From positions 124,001 through 188,000 of the forward strand of contig JAVBLA010000005.1 of NCBI GenBank assembly GCA_031553775.1: DNA of 64,000 bases. The letters are read 5' to 3'. How positions within the stretch are numbered: position 1 is the first letter of the stretch; the number at the start of each line of letters is the position of its first letter. Shown piece after piece: positions 47,191 to 56,087 of this stretch. This DNA comes from JAISFI01 sp031553775. GTDB lineage: Bacteria; Bacteroidota; Bacteroidia; Bacteroidales; Azobacteroidaceae. The notes beneath the pieces are model-generated. The model did no database searches. It saw only the letters and a list, made by a program, of their open reading frames with translations, and was not told the DNA's origin. The position numbers were made by a program, and so were the translations under genes.

Positions 47191-48159
47191 TTAATCCATT
47201 ACCTGTCCATGATTTTCGGCAATCTGGAACATCCTATCATACTCTTCGGGCGTCAAATCCATGAAAAAATATTTTGCCGGATTATCGGGTTGACCTTTCA
47301 CATGTACTTCATAATGAAGATGCGAACCGGTTGATTTTCCGGTATTTCCCACTGTTGCGATTACTTCTCCCCTGGTAACATGCTGTCCGTCTCTGACAAG
47401 CACGGTGTTGCAATGCCCGTAAAGTGTTTCATAACCATATCCATGGTCGATGACCACACAATTTCCATATCCCTGTTTCCATTCGGAAAGTGTAACAACT
47501 CCGTTTCCGGTTGCATATATTTCGATTCCTGTTTCAGCCTTGAAATCGAGTCCGGCGTGGAACTTGGGAAATCCGTAAACCGGATCCATCCGCATGCCGA
47601 AGCCGGAAGCGATCCGGGTCAGGTCTTTGTTGGCGATCGGTTGGATACCGGGAATACATTTCAACCGTTCTTCCTGGTTTTTTACTAAACCGACAATTTC
47701 ATCATACGAATTATTCTGAACGTATAATTGCTTGGAGAGCATGTCCATTTTCTGGGTAGTGGAAACAACCAACTGGGCATTGGGCATGTTGAGCAGGGCC
47801 TCATAACGATTGGAGCCTCCGAAACCTGACTCACGAACCGATAGAGGGATCGGATCGGCCTGATAGATTATCCGGTAGAGTTTATCATCGCGTTGTTGAA
47901 GATCTCTCAATACCAGAAACGCTTCATCCATCCGCCGGGAAAGGATTTCGTATTGTGTTTGGAGCAGTTGGTTCTTTTTTTTCATTTCCTGCTCACGGGG
48001 GGAGCCGAAAAAATGCATGGCGCTGAAAAAAATACCGACTCCAATCAAAACCCCGATGAATAAATGCCGGCATACCGTCCAGATTCGCTGCTTCCAGGAA
48101 GGATATACACGTTCGTAATTTAACGTATACGGATTGTAAAGGTAATATACTTTCCTCAT
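47191..48159 (-). CDS. M23-family (LytM) peptidoglycan endopeptidase, membrane-anchored
   Basis: The 322-residue protein has a short cytoplasmic N-terminus, one transmembrane helix (about 27-47) and a coiled-coil stalk (about 55-95). The LytM domain (about 190-300) has the zinc motifs HAGLDF (H-x3-D) and HLHYEVH (H-x-H), plus GNTGKSTGSHLHYE. All catalytic ligands are present, so it is probably an active D,D-endopeptidase rather than a degenerate activator. It is first in an operon with the MerR and TPR/HTH genes, transcribed from a promoter that overlaps that of alaS. Confidence 0.94.
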   Translation of the reverse strand: MRKVYYLYNPYTLNYERVYPSWKQRIWTVCRHLFIGVLIGVGIFFSAMHFFGSPREQEMKKKNQLLQTQYEILSRRMDEAFLVLRDLQQRDDKLYRIIYQADPIPLSVRESGFGGSNRYEALLNMPNAQLVVSTTQKMDMLSKQLYVQNNSYDEIVGLVKNQEERLKCIPGIQPIANKDLTRIASGFGMRMDPVYGFPKFHAGLDFKAETGIEIYATGNGVVTLSEWKQGYGNCVVIDHGYGYETLYGHCNTVLVRDGQHVTRGEVIATVGNTGKSTGSHLHYEVHVKGQPDNPAKYFFMDLTPEEYDRMFQIAENHGQVMD

Positions 48160-48195
48160 CGTTTAATTTTCTGTTTTTTTTCAGGGCGTGACTGG

Positions 48196-48227
48196 CAAAA
48201 GTAATTTATTTGCCGTATTTTTGCAAA
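48196..48227 (-). promoter_or_regulatory. Promoter of the M23-MerR-TPR operon
   Basis: On the minus strand TTTG (48227-48224), a 20-base spacer and TACTTTTG (48203-48196) lie 37 bases before the ATG. Confidence 0.75.
48216..48223 (+). promoter_or_regulatory. -7 promoter element of alaS
   Basis: TATTTTTG on the plus strand lies 21 bases before the alaS ATG. It falls within the spacer of the divergent M23 promoter, so the two polymerases would compete. Confidence 0.6.
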
Positions 48228-48243
48228 TTATTTTAAGAAAAAT

Positions 48244-50856
48244 ATGAAAGCTAAAGAAATCCGCCAGTCTTTTAAAGACTTTTTCGAATCGAAAAATCAT
48301 AAAATAGTTCCCTCTGCCCCGATGGTTATCAAAGACGACCCAACCCTGATGTTTACCAATGCGGGAATGAACCAGTTCAAGGATATCATCCTGGGAAACG
48401 TTCCTATTAAATATTCCCGGATAGCCGATTCCCAGAAGTGTCTGCGTGTAAGTGGCAAACATAATGACCTGGAAGAGGTGGGGCACGATACCTATCACCA
48501 CACGATGTTCGAAATGCTCGGAAACTGGTCGTTCGGCGATTATTTTAAGAAAGAAGCGATCGAGTGGTCGTGGGAATACCTGACGGATGTGCTTAAAATA
48601 GATAAAAACCGGCTATATGTTACCGTGTTCGAAGGGAGCGCGGCCGAAGGACTGGAACGTGACGACGAAGCATCCGGTTATTGGGAAAAGTATTTACCGA
48701 AAGACCGGATTATTAATGGGAATAAAAAAGATAATTTCTGGGAAATGGGAGATACGGGCCCTTGCGGACCTTGTTCGGAAATACATGTAGATCTTCGGTC
48801 GGATGCCGAAAGAGTGGAAGTGCCTGGGGTAACACTTGTCAACCACGATCACCCGCAGGTAATCGAAATCTGGAACCTGGTGTTTATGCAGTTTAACCGG
48901 AAAGCCGACGGTTCTCTGGAAGGACTCCCTGCAAAAGTGATCGATACCGGAATGGGATTCGAACGCCTGTGCATGGCTATACAAGGTAAAATTTCCAATT
49001 ATGATACGGATGTTTTCCAGCCGATTATCCAGTCTATCGGGCAAATTACCGGGAACCCTTATGGGGAAGACCAGAAAAAAGATATAGCTATGCGCGTGAT
49101 TGCAGACCATATCCGAACGATATCTTTCTCGATCACCGACGGGCAATTGCCTTCGAATGCCAAGGCCGGATATGTAATCCGCAGGATCCTTCGCCGGGCA
49201 GTTCGTTATGGCTATACTTTCCTCGGACAGAAAAAGGCTTTCATGTACCGGATCCTCCCTGCTTTGATAGATACTATGGGAGATGCCTACCCTGAATTGT
49301 CGGCCCAGAAAGGCCTGATAGAAAAAGTGATCAGAGAAGAAGAAGATTCTTTTCTCCGTACCTTGGAAACCGGTATCAAACTGCTGGATAAAGTGATGGA
49401 AGAAACCCGGACAAACGGAAAGAATACCATCGATGGAGCCGGCGCTTTCACTTTGTATGATACTTATGGGTTTCCTCTGGATTTAACAGAGCTGATCCTC
49501 CGGGAACAACAAATGGAAGTGGATAAGGCTGGGTTCGATGTGGAAATGCAGAAACAAAAAGACCGGGCACGCAATGCTGCTGCTGTTGAGACCGGCGACT
49601 GGGTTGTTCTGAAAGAAAGAGAACCAAAATTTACAGGATACGATGCGACTTCGTGTGATGTGGAAATTCTGCGTTACCGGCAGGTTAAACAAAAAAATCA
49701 GGAATTCTACCAGATTGTTCTCGATTATACACCTTTTTATGCGGAGATGGGAGGTCAGGTAGGCGATAAAGGCCGGCTGATCGGAGAATCGGGAGAAATA
49801 ATCGAAATATTCGATACCAAACGCGAAAACAATCTGGCGGTGCATCTGGCAAAGAAATTGCCATCGGATGTTACTGCTGTTTTCAGAGCGGAAATTGATC
49901 TGAAAAAACGTACGGCAACAGAATGCAATCATACGGCTACCCACTTGTTGCATGAGGCTTTGCGGGAAGTACTGGGTTCTCATGTAGAGCAGAAGGGTTC
50001 CTTTGTTTCCCCGGAAATACTGCGTTTCGACTTTTCACATTTTCAAAAAATAACAGATGAGGAACTCCGCGAAGTGGAAAGAAAGGTAACCTCCCGGATC
50101 CGTGAAAATATTGCGATCGATGAACATCGCAATGTTCCTATCAGTGAGGCAAAAGCCATGGGTGCCATGGCCTTGTTCGGAGAAAAATACGGGGATGAGG
50201 TTCGTGTAATCCGTTTCGGAAGTTCTGTGGAACTTTGTGGAGGTACACATATTTCTTCCACCGGGCGGATCGGGACTTTCCGGATTATCGGAGAGAGCTC
50301 TATCGCTGCCGGTATTCGCCGGATTGAAGCTATCACGGCCGAATCTTGCGAAAATTTCTTCTATGCACAGCAGGATCTGATCCGTGACATGCGGGCGATG
50401 TTTAACAATACGCCCAATTTGGCACAATCTTTGCAAAAATTTATTGAAGAAAATACCGATCTGAAAAAACAGATAGACGAGTACGTTAAGGAGAAAGCCA
50501 TTGCTTTGAAAAAAATGATTGTAGACAACAAAAAGGAAGTCAACGGTGTTAATTTGTTTGTAGTGAAAGGATTCTTCCCGGCAGATATTGTCAAAGATAT
50601 CGCTTTTCAGTTGAAGGGGGAATATCCTGAAAAAATGTATTTTGTAGGCGGGACAATGGCAGACGGGAAACCGACACTGACCCTGATGATTACTGATGAT
50701 CTGGTAGCTCAGGGAATGAATGCCGGACAATTGGTTCGCGAAGCAGCTAAAAAAATCCAGGGAGGCGGCGGAGGTCAACCGCATTTCGCCACAGCAGGAG
50801 GAAAAGATATTAACGGACTCGTCGCTGCAATGGAAGAGCTTATTAGTCATTTATAA
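48244..50856 (+). CDS. alaS: Alanyl-tRNA synthetase
   Basis: The 870-residue protein has a class II catalytic core (1 to about 245, with FTNAGMNQFKDIILG and GNWSFGDYF), a tRNA-recognition helical domain and an editing domain with metal ligands HTATHLLHE (near 560) and CGGTH (near 664). The C-terminal DHHA1-like domain is glycine-rich (GGGGGQPHFATAGG). Length and motifs are complete. It is followed 12 bases later by a small LRR gene. Confidence 0.98.
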   Translation: MKAKEIRQSFKDFFESKNHKIVPSAPMVIKDDPTLMFTNAGMNQFKDIILGNVPIKYSRIADSQKCLRVSGKHNDLEEVGHDTYHHTMFEMLGNWSFGDYFKKEAIEWSWEYLTDVLKIDKNRLYVTVFEGSAAEGLERDDEASGYWEKYLPKDRIINGNKKDNFWEMGDTGPCGPCSEIHVDLRSDAERVEVPGVTLVNHDHPQVIEIWNLVFMQFNRKADGSLEGLPAKVIDTGMGFERLCMAIQGKISNYDTDVFQPIIQSIGQITGNPYGEDQKKDIAMRVIADHIRTISFSITDGQLPSNAKAGYVIRRILRRAVRYGYTFLGQKKAFMYRILPALIDTMGDAYPELSAQKGLIEKVIREEEDSFLRTLETGIKLLDKVMEETRTNGKNTIDGAGAFTLYDTYGFPLDLTELILREQQMEVDKAGFDVEMQKQKDRARNAAAVETGDWVVLKEREPKFTGYDATSCDVEILRYRQVKQKNQEFYQIVLDYTPFYAEMGGQVGDKGRLIGESGEIIEIFDTKRENNLAVHLAKKLPSDVTAVFRAEIDLKKRTATECNHTATHLLHEALREVLGSHVEQKGSFVSPEILRFDFSHFQKITDEELREVERKVTSRIRENIAIDEHRNVPISEAKAMGAMALFGEKYGDEVRVIRFGSSVELCGGTHISSTGRIGTFRIIGESSIAAGIRRIEAITAESCENFFYAQQDLIRDMRAMFNNTPNLAQSLQKFIEENTDLKKQIDEYVKEKAIALKKMIVDNKKEVNGVNLFVVKGFFPADIVKDIAFQLKGEYPEKMYFVGGTMADGKPTLTLMITDDLVAQGMNAGQLVREAAKKIQGGGGGQPHFATAGGKDINGLVAAMEELISHL

Positions 50857-50868
50857 AACGCATGCGTT

Positions 50869-51321
50869 ATGAAAAAAATTATCTGTATTATGTGCTTTGC
50901 CTTTACCTGTGGCTTTATTATGGCCCAGGATAATATTGAAAAAGGAGAAGGAAGCGTAAGGTTTGTGGATAACGATGAACAGGTGGATGATTCCAATACA
51001 CTCGATCTGGCACTGCAATCGCCTAAATTGACGGTTATTCCCGATTATGTGTTTGAAAAAACCAATCTGGTGAGACTGGACCTCGGCTACAACCGTATCG
51101 GTAAAATTTCCGAGAAAATACTGAATCTGACCAAACTGGAAGTATTGATCCTTTCCGGAAATCAGTATTTGACGGAGCTACCGGATTTTCTTGCGGAAAT
51201 GAAGAGTTTGAAAACCATTTATCTGCAGGGAATGGGGACCTGGAGCGAGCAAAAGAAAAAAGATACCGTAGCACGGTTCAAAGAAAAGGGAATTGAAGTG
51301 ATTACGCAAAAGATGCAGTAA
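50869..51321 (+). CDS. Small secreted leucine-rich-repeat protein
   Basis: The 150-residue protein has a signal peptide (1-19, ending FIMAQ) and three to four LRR units (about 55-125: LTVIPDYVFEKTNLVRLDLGYN, then ILNLTKLEVLILSGN and MKSLKTIYLQG). LRR domains bind proteins; the partner is unknown. It is co-oriented with alaS and ends at a strong terminator. Confidence 0.88.
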   Translation: MKKIICIMCFAFTCGFIMAQDNIEKGEGSVRFVDNDEQVDDSNTLDLALQSPKLTVIPDYVFEKTNLVRLDLGYNRIGKISEKILNLTKLEVLILSGNQYLTELPDFLAEMKSLKTIYLQGMGTWSEQKKKDTVARFKEKGIEVITQKMQ

Positions 51322-51333
51322 TTTTCTTTCCAA

Positions 51334-51382
51334 CAAAAAATGGGATTAAACATTGATTTTGTTTAATCCCATTTTGTTTTTA
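51334..51382 (+). terminator. Bidirectional terminator between the LRR and histone-like genes
   Basis: Arms CAAAAAATGGGATTAAAC (51334-51351) and GTTTAATCCCATTTTG (51361-51376) pair almost perfectly, with A and T tracts on both sides. It serves the convergent genes on either side. Confidence 0.88.
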
Positions 51383-51400
51383 ATAACAAACAATCTGTTG

Positions 51401-51574
51401 TTATTTTGAAGCCTCGATAGAAACTTTACGAAATTCTTTCAATGCTTTTTCGATAGCCAAAGAAGCTTTTCTTGCGCGAGTACCTGCTGCTTTGTTACCG
51501 TTTTCTACTTGTGCTGTTGCATCTTTTGCAAATTCTGCAAAAAGTTGGTTCAAGTTTCCTACTAAATTTTTCAT
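51401..51574 (-). CDS. 57-residue histone H1-like protein
   Basis: The minus strand encodes MKNLVGNLNQLFAEFAKD followed by a helical, Lys/Ala/Arg-rich part (GNKAAGTRARKAS, IEKALKEFRK) ending EASK. Its size and composition match the small histone-like proteins found in Bacteroidales, which are thought to bind DNA. The codon choice looks like that of a highly expressed gene. It has its own promoter and terminator and lies between alaS-LRR and leuS. Confidence 0.88.
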   Translation of the reverse strand: MKNLVGNLNQLFAEFAKDATAQVENGNKAAGTRARKASLAIEKALKEFRKVSIEASK

Positions 51575-51600
51575 GTTCTTTTAAATTTTTAAATTCAACG

Positions 51601-51608
51601 CAAAGATA
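51601..51608 (-). promoter_or_regulatory. -7 promoter element of the histone-like gene
   Basis: TATCTTTG on the minus strand, 27 bases before the ATG at 51574. Confidence 0.7.
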
Positions 51609-51697
51609 ATTGAAGAGTTCATATATTGGCGCTTCAACAGGAGGAAAAAACAAAATATTTTCACGAAAACATGAAAATAATGTTGAGTATCCACCAA

Positions 51698-54451
51698 TCA
51701 AACAACAATATTCACAATTTTACCCGGTACCACTATCACTTTTTTGGGTGTTTTACCTTCCAGCCATTTTTGAGAACTCTCATGAGCAAGTACTGTTTGC
51801 TCGATAGCTTTCGGATCGGCATCTGCCGGGAATTCTAAAGTAAAACGTGCTTTCCCGTTAAAGGAAATCGTATAGTTGATGCTGTTTTCTTTCAGGTATT
51901 CTTCGTTGAATACCGGATAGGAAGCATCGCAAACAGAAGTTTGATGGCCCAGTGTATGCCACAGTTCTTCTGCGATATGGGGAGCAAAAGGAGCCAGTAC
52001 AACGATCAGTTCGTCGAGGATTGATTTTTTGTTGCACTTAAGGCTGCTCAGTTCATTGACACAGATCATAAATGCAGCCACTGAAGTATTGAAAGAGAAG
52101 TTTTCAATGTCGTAAGCTACTTTTTTGATCAGTTTGTGAAGAGATTTGAGTTCTTCGGGAGTAGCCGGTTCCTCGCTCAGGCTTAGTTCTTCTCCTTTAT
52201 AGAAAAGATTCCATAATTTACGCAGGAAACGGTGTACGCCGTCGATTCCGTTGGTATCCCAGGGTTTGGATTGTTCCAGCGGTCCGAGGAACATTTCATA
52301 CAGGCGCAGGGTATCTGCTCCGTATTTTTCGGCAATCATATCCGGATTAACCACATTATAGTAGGATTTCGACATTTTTTCTACGGCCCATCCGCAAATG
52401 TATTTACCGTCTTCCATGATAAATTCTGCTGTTTGGTATTCCGGGTTCCAGGCTTTGAACGCTTCTATGTCCAGGGTGTCGTTGGAAACGATGTTCACAT
52501 CCACATGGAGAGGAGTGGTTTCGTATTTGTCCCTGAGATTCAGGGATACGAAAGTATTGGTATCCTTGATCCGGTATACAAAATTCGATCGTCCCTGGAT
52601 CATTCCCTGGTTGATCAGTTTTTTGAAAGGTTCTTCTTCGCAAATCAATCCCAGATCAAAAAGAAATTTGTTCCAAAACCGACTGTAAATCAGGTGACCG
52701 GTGGCATGTTCCGTTCCACCTATATATAGGTCGACATTTTTCCAGTATTGGTTGGCTTCTTTGGAAACCAGGGCCTGGTCGTTACGGGGATCTTCATACC
52801 GCAGGTAATAAGCGGAAGATCCGGCAAATCCCGGCATAGTGCAGAGTTCCAGCGGATAGCCGTTATACGTCCAGTTTTTTGCCCTTCCCAAAGGAGGCTC
52901 ACCTTTTTCCGTCGGCAGGAATTTATCGATTTCCGGGAGTTCCAGCGGCAGGTCTTTTTCATCTACCGTGTAAGGCATTCCGTCTTTATAATAGATAGGG
53001 AAAGGTTCTCCCCAATAGCGCTGGCGGCTGAAAATAGCATCCCGCAGGCGGAAATTCACTTTTACCTTACCTAATTGGTTTTCCCGGACATATTCTTTGG
53101 TTTTTTCGATCGCTTCTTTCACGGTCAGTCCATTCAGGAATCCTGAATTTATCATAATACCTTCTTTGGCATCGAAACTTTCTTCAGAGATATCGCATCC
53201 TTCGATCAGCGGGATGATGGGCAGGTTGAAATGCCTGGCAAAAGCATAGTCACGGCTGTCGTGAGCCGGAACAGCCATGATGGCCCCGGTTCCGTAACCG
53301 GCCAATACATAATCGGAAATCCAAATGGGGATAGCTTCTCCATTGAAAGGATTGATGGCATACGAACCGGTGAAAACACCCGTTACCCTCCGGTCGGCGA
53401 TCCGTTCGCGTTCCGTCCGGCGTTTCACATTTTCCAGGTAGGCATCTACTTCGGCCTGTTGTGCCGGAGTAACCACCTGTTTTACATAATCCGATTCGGG
53501 CGCCAGCACCATAAAGGTACCACCGAAGATAGTGTCTGCCCGTGTTGTAAAAACGGTAAATTCCACATCCGAATCTTTGATTTTGAAGTGGATTTCGGCC
53601 CCTTCGCTTCGTCCGATCCAGTTTTTCTGTGTCTCTTTGAGAGAATCGGTCCAGTCTACCTGATCTAATCCGTTGAGCAGGCGTTGTGCATAGGCGGATA
53701 CCCGGAGGCTCCACTGACGCATCAATTTCTGTTCCACAGGATGTCCCCCGCGAACGGAAACCCCTTCGCTGACTTCATCGTTAGCTAATACCGTACCTAA
53801 GGCAGGACACCAATTAACCATGGTATCTGCTAAGTAAGCGATCCGGTAGTTCAGCAATATTTCCTGTTGTTCTTTTTCGGACTTATTATTCCATTCATCT
53901 GCCGTAAAGCTCAGTTCTTCCGAACAGGCAATATTCATATCCTGGGTTCCCTGGGTTCTGAATACTTCTATCAATTCTTCAATCGGGCGGGCCTGTTGTG
54001 CGTCATAACAATAATACGAATGGAACATTTTTACGAATGCCCACTGGGTCCATTTATAATATCCGGGCTCGCAGGTCTGGATTTCCCGGTCCCAATCAAA
54101 AGAGAATCCGATTTTATCCAATTGCTCCCGGTAGCGGGCGATATTGTTTCTGGTAGTAATGGCCGGATGCTGACCTGTTTGGATAGCATACTGCTCTGCG
54201 GGAAGTCCGTATGCGTCATAACCCATCGGATGGAGGACATTATAACCCTGTAATCTTTTAAATCTGGAATAGATATCGGAAGCGATATACCCTAGCGGAT
54301 GTCCCACATGCAAACCAGCTCCGGAAGGATAAGGAAACATATCCAGGACATAATACTTCGGTTTGGCAGGATCTTCTTTTACCTGGTAAATTTTATTTCT
54401 TTTCCAGTATTCCTGCCATTTTTGCTCGATCTCGTTAAAATTATACTCCAT
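51698..54451 (-). CDS. leuS: Leucyl-tRNA synthetase
   Basis: The 917-residue class I synthetase has the HIGH motif as HVGHPLGY near residue 48 and KMSKS as EKMSKSYYN near 693. The CP1 editing domain (about 220-420) includes FTTRADTIFGGTF and the conserved Thr-rich segment, with VPAHDSRDYAFA. The leucine-specific domain, anticodon-binding domain and C-terminal tail are present. It is monocistronic, with a TACCTTTG promoter box upstream. Confidence 0.98.
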   Translation of the reverse strand: MEYNFNEIEQKWQEYWKRNKIYQVKEDPAKPKYYVLDMFPYPSGAGLHVGHPLGYIASDIYSRFKRLQGYNVLHPMGYDAYGLPAEQYAIQTGQHPAITTRNNIARYREQLDKIGFSFDWDREIQTCEPGYYKWTQWAFVKMFHSYYCYDAQQARPIEELIEVFRTQGTQDMNIACSEELSFTADEWNNKSEKEQQEILLNYRIAYLADTMVNWCPALGTVLANDEVSEGVSVRGGHPVEQKLMRQWSLRVSAYAQRLLNGLDQVDWTDSLKETQKNWIGRSEGAEIHFKIKDSDVEFTVFTTRADTIFGGTFMVLAPESDYVKQVVTPAQQAEVDAYLENVKRRTERERIADRRVTGVFTGSYAINPFNGEAIPIWISDYVLAGYGTGAIMAVPAHDSRDYAFARHFNLPIIPLIEGCDISEESFDAKEGIMINSGFLNGLTVKEAIEKTKEYVRENQLGKVKVNFRLRDAIFSRQRYWGEPFPIYYKDGMPYTVDEKDLPLELPEIDKFLPTEKGEPPLGRAKNWTYNGYPLELCTMPGFAGSSAYYLRYEDPRNDQALVSKEANQYWKNVDLYIGGTEHATGHLIYSRFWNKFLFDLGLICEEEPFKKLINQGMIQGRSNFVYRIKDTNTFVSLNLRDKYETTPLHVDVNIVSNDTLDIEAFKAWNPEYQTAEFIMEDGKYICGWAVEKMSKSYYNVVNPDMIAEKYGADTLRLYEMFLGPLEQSKPWDTNGIDGVHRFLRKLWNLFYKGEELSLSEEPATPEELKSLHKLIKKVAYDIENFSFNTSVAAFMICVNELSSLKCNKKSILDELIVVLAPFAPHIAEELWHTLGHQTSVCDASYPVFNEEYLKENSINYTISFNGKARFTLEFPADADPKAIEQTVLAHESSQKWLEGKTPKKVIVVPGKIVNIVV

Positions 54452-54480
54452 GATTTTTCTGATTATATCGTATGAGGACG

Positions 54481-54488
54481 CAAAGGTA
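54481..54488 (-). promoter_or_regulatory. -7 promoter element of leuS
   Basis: TACCTTTG on the minus strand, 30 bases before the leuS ATG. Confidence 0.7.
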
Positions 54489-54613
54489 AAAAGTTTTATC
54501 GATTGAGGGAAATGTATGGGGAAAAACTGGAGATGATATGTTATTGTGAGCTGGAACTTATGTATTTCTATATCTCCTAATTTTCATTTGCATAACGTAA
54601 AAAATGTTTATCA

Positions 54614-54645
54614 TTTGTCTTTTTTATCCGAAAAGACTTATCTTG
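54614..54645 (+). promoter_or_regulatory. Probable promoter of the three-adaptor export operon
   Basis: TTTG at 54614-54617, a 21-base spacer and TATCTTG at 54639-54645 (one base off TAnnTTTG at the end) give a leader of about 155 bases. Confidence 0.45.
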
Positions 54646-54806
54646 CACGTTTAAATCACAAGCCTGAATCCAGCAAAGTTACAAATGCAGGTAAGAAGAA
54701 CTGAATCAGTACATTTCTGTAATCTGTATTTTTCATTTGGGAGATTTAGGATAATAGAAAAACAGTAATATGCGATGATATAGGTTTTAAATAAAATACA
54801 TTTTTT

Positions 54807-56078
54807 GTGTTAACATCCCGATTCAACCTTATTTTATACCTGATATTACTCTTGCTTCTTTCTTCATGTTCCCATGGAGATACAAATCTATTGACTTATT
54901 CTGTTTCAAGCCGGGATTTTGAAGATATTTTAACCATAGACGGATTTGTGGAACCGGTAAAGTCGACCACTTTGGTATGCCCCAGGGATCTGGAGGGTAC
55001 TATTACTTTTATTGTTGAAGACGGGACTTATGTGGAAGAAGGAGATGTGGTGTGTACCATAGAGATGAAGGAATTACAAACCAGCTATGATGAATTACAG
55101 ACCAGCCTGGAAAATGCCGAAGCCGACCTGAGTAAAACAATAGCCGATTTAAACCTCCAGTATGCTTTGCTGGAAGCCCAGGTCAAAAATAACGATGCTG
55201 ATACGAAAATTGCTGCATTAGATTCCCTGCAGTTGGCTTACCTCACTCCCTCACAAAGAAAAATCAAAGAACTGGAATTGGAAAAAGTATCTATTGAAAA
55301 GATCCGGTATGATAAAAAGTTACAGGCTCTCCGGGTGATCCAGCAATCGGAAATCAAAAAACAGGAATTGGGAATTCAACGTTTTCACAACCGGATCCAG
55401 TACACTAAGGATAGGTTGGAAGAATTAACGTTAAGATCTCCCCAAAAAGGAATGGCGATCAGGTCCCGTAATTTTATGACCTGGCAAAAGAACCAGGTAG
55501 GAGATCTGGTATGGAGTAATATGCCTTTGGTAATTATTCCGGAATTGGCACAAATGAAAGTAAAAATCCTGGCATCTGAGAAAGATTTCAAGCTGATCAG
55601 TGTGAATGATTCGATCCACTATACTTTTGATGCTATGCCGGATCACACAGCCTGGGGTAAGATCCTGAAAAAAGCACCTATCGGCCAACCCCAGAAGCAA
55701 GGCTCCAAAGTGAAATTTTTTGAGATAGAAGCTTCGGTAGATAGTATGACCGCCCTTCCGGAACCGGGATTTACCGCTAATTGCCGGATTTTGTTGAAAC
55801 AGGTGAAAGATACGATTGTCATTCCTCAGATTGCCATTTTTGAAGAAGATTCGATGAAAGTGGTGTTTGTAAAAAGGAACAAATCGTATGAGATGAGGCA
55901 GATACAAACCGGCCTCTCATCGCCCAAAGAAGCTGTTGTATCTTCCGGACTCCGGAGAAAAGAGACGATTGCGCTGACAAGGCCTCCATCGTCTATGCTA
56001 AAAGGAACTTCATTGTTGTCGGATTCGATAGCGAAACGGCATAAATTAATGAAATGGCATATCGATTCTAACTTTTAA
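54807..56078 (+). CDS. Periplasmic adaptor lipoprotein 1 (HlyD/MacA-like)
   Basis: The 423-residue protein starts at GTG because no in-frame ATG is available. It has a lipoprotein signal (LLLSSC, Cys21). A lipoyl-like half motif (STTLVCPRDLEGTITFIVEDGTYV) leads into a long coiled-coil hairpin (about 85-205). The second lipoyl half (LRSPQKGMAIRSRN) and a beta-barrel domain follow (VKILASEKDFKLI and later GFTANCRILLKQVKDTIVIP). It is the first of three different adaptors before a permease, ATPase and channel, and should bridge inner-membrane pump and outer-membrane channel. Confidence 0.9.
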   Translation: MLTSRFNLILYLILLLLLSSCSHGDTNLLTYSVSSRDFEDILTIDGFVEPVKSTTLVCPRDLEGTITFIVEDGTYVEEGDVVCTIEMKELQTSYDELQTSLENAEADLSKTIADLNLQYALLEAQVKNNDADTKIAALDSLQLAYLTPSQRKIKELELEKVSIEKIRYDKKLQALRVIQQSEIKKQELGIQRFHNRIQYTKDRLEELTLRSPQKGMAIRSRNFMTWQKNQVGDLVWSNMPLVIIPELAQMKVKILASEKDFKLISVNDSIHYTFDAMPDHTAWGKILKKAPIGQPQKQGSKVKFFEIEASVDSMTALPEPGFTANCRILLKQVKDTIVIPQIAIFEEDSMKVVFVKRNKSYEMRQIQTGLSSPKEAVVSSGLRRKETIALTRPPSSMLKGTSLLSDSIAKRHKLMKWHIDSNF

Positions 56079-56087
56079 TTTTCTATT

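Larger units (their letters stand above)
54452..54806. other. Intergenic region of 355 bases between leuS and the export operon
   Basis: It contains the leuS promoter at the left and a rightward promoter at 54614-54645. The remaining 150 bases are an AT-rich leader without a clear hairpin or open reading frame. Confidence 0.65.
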
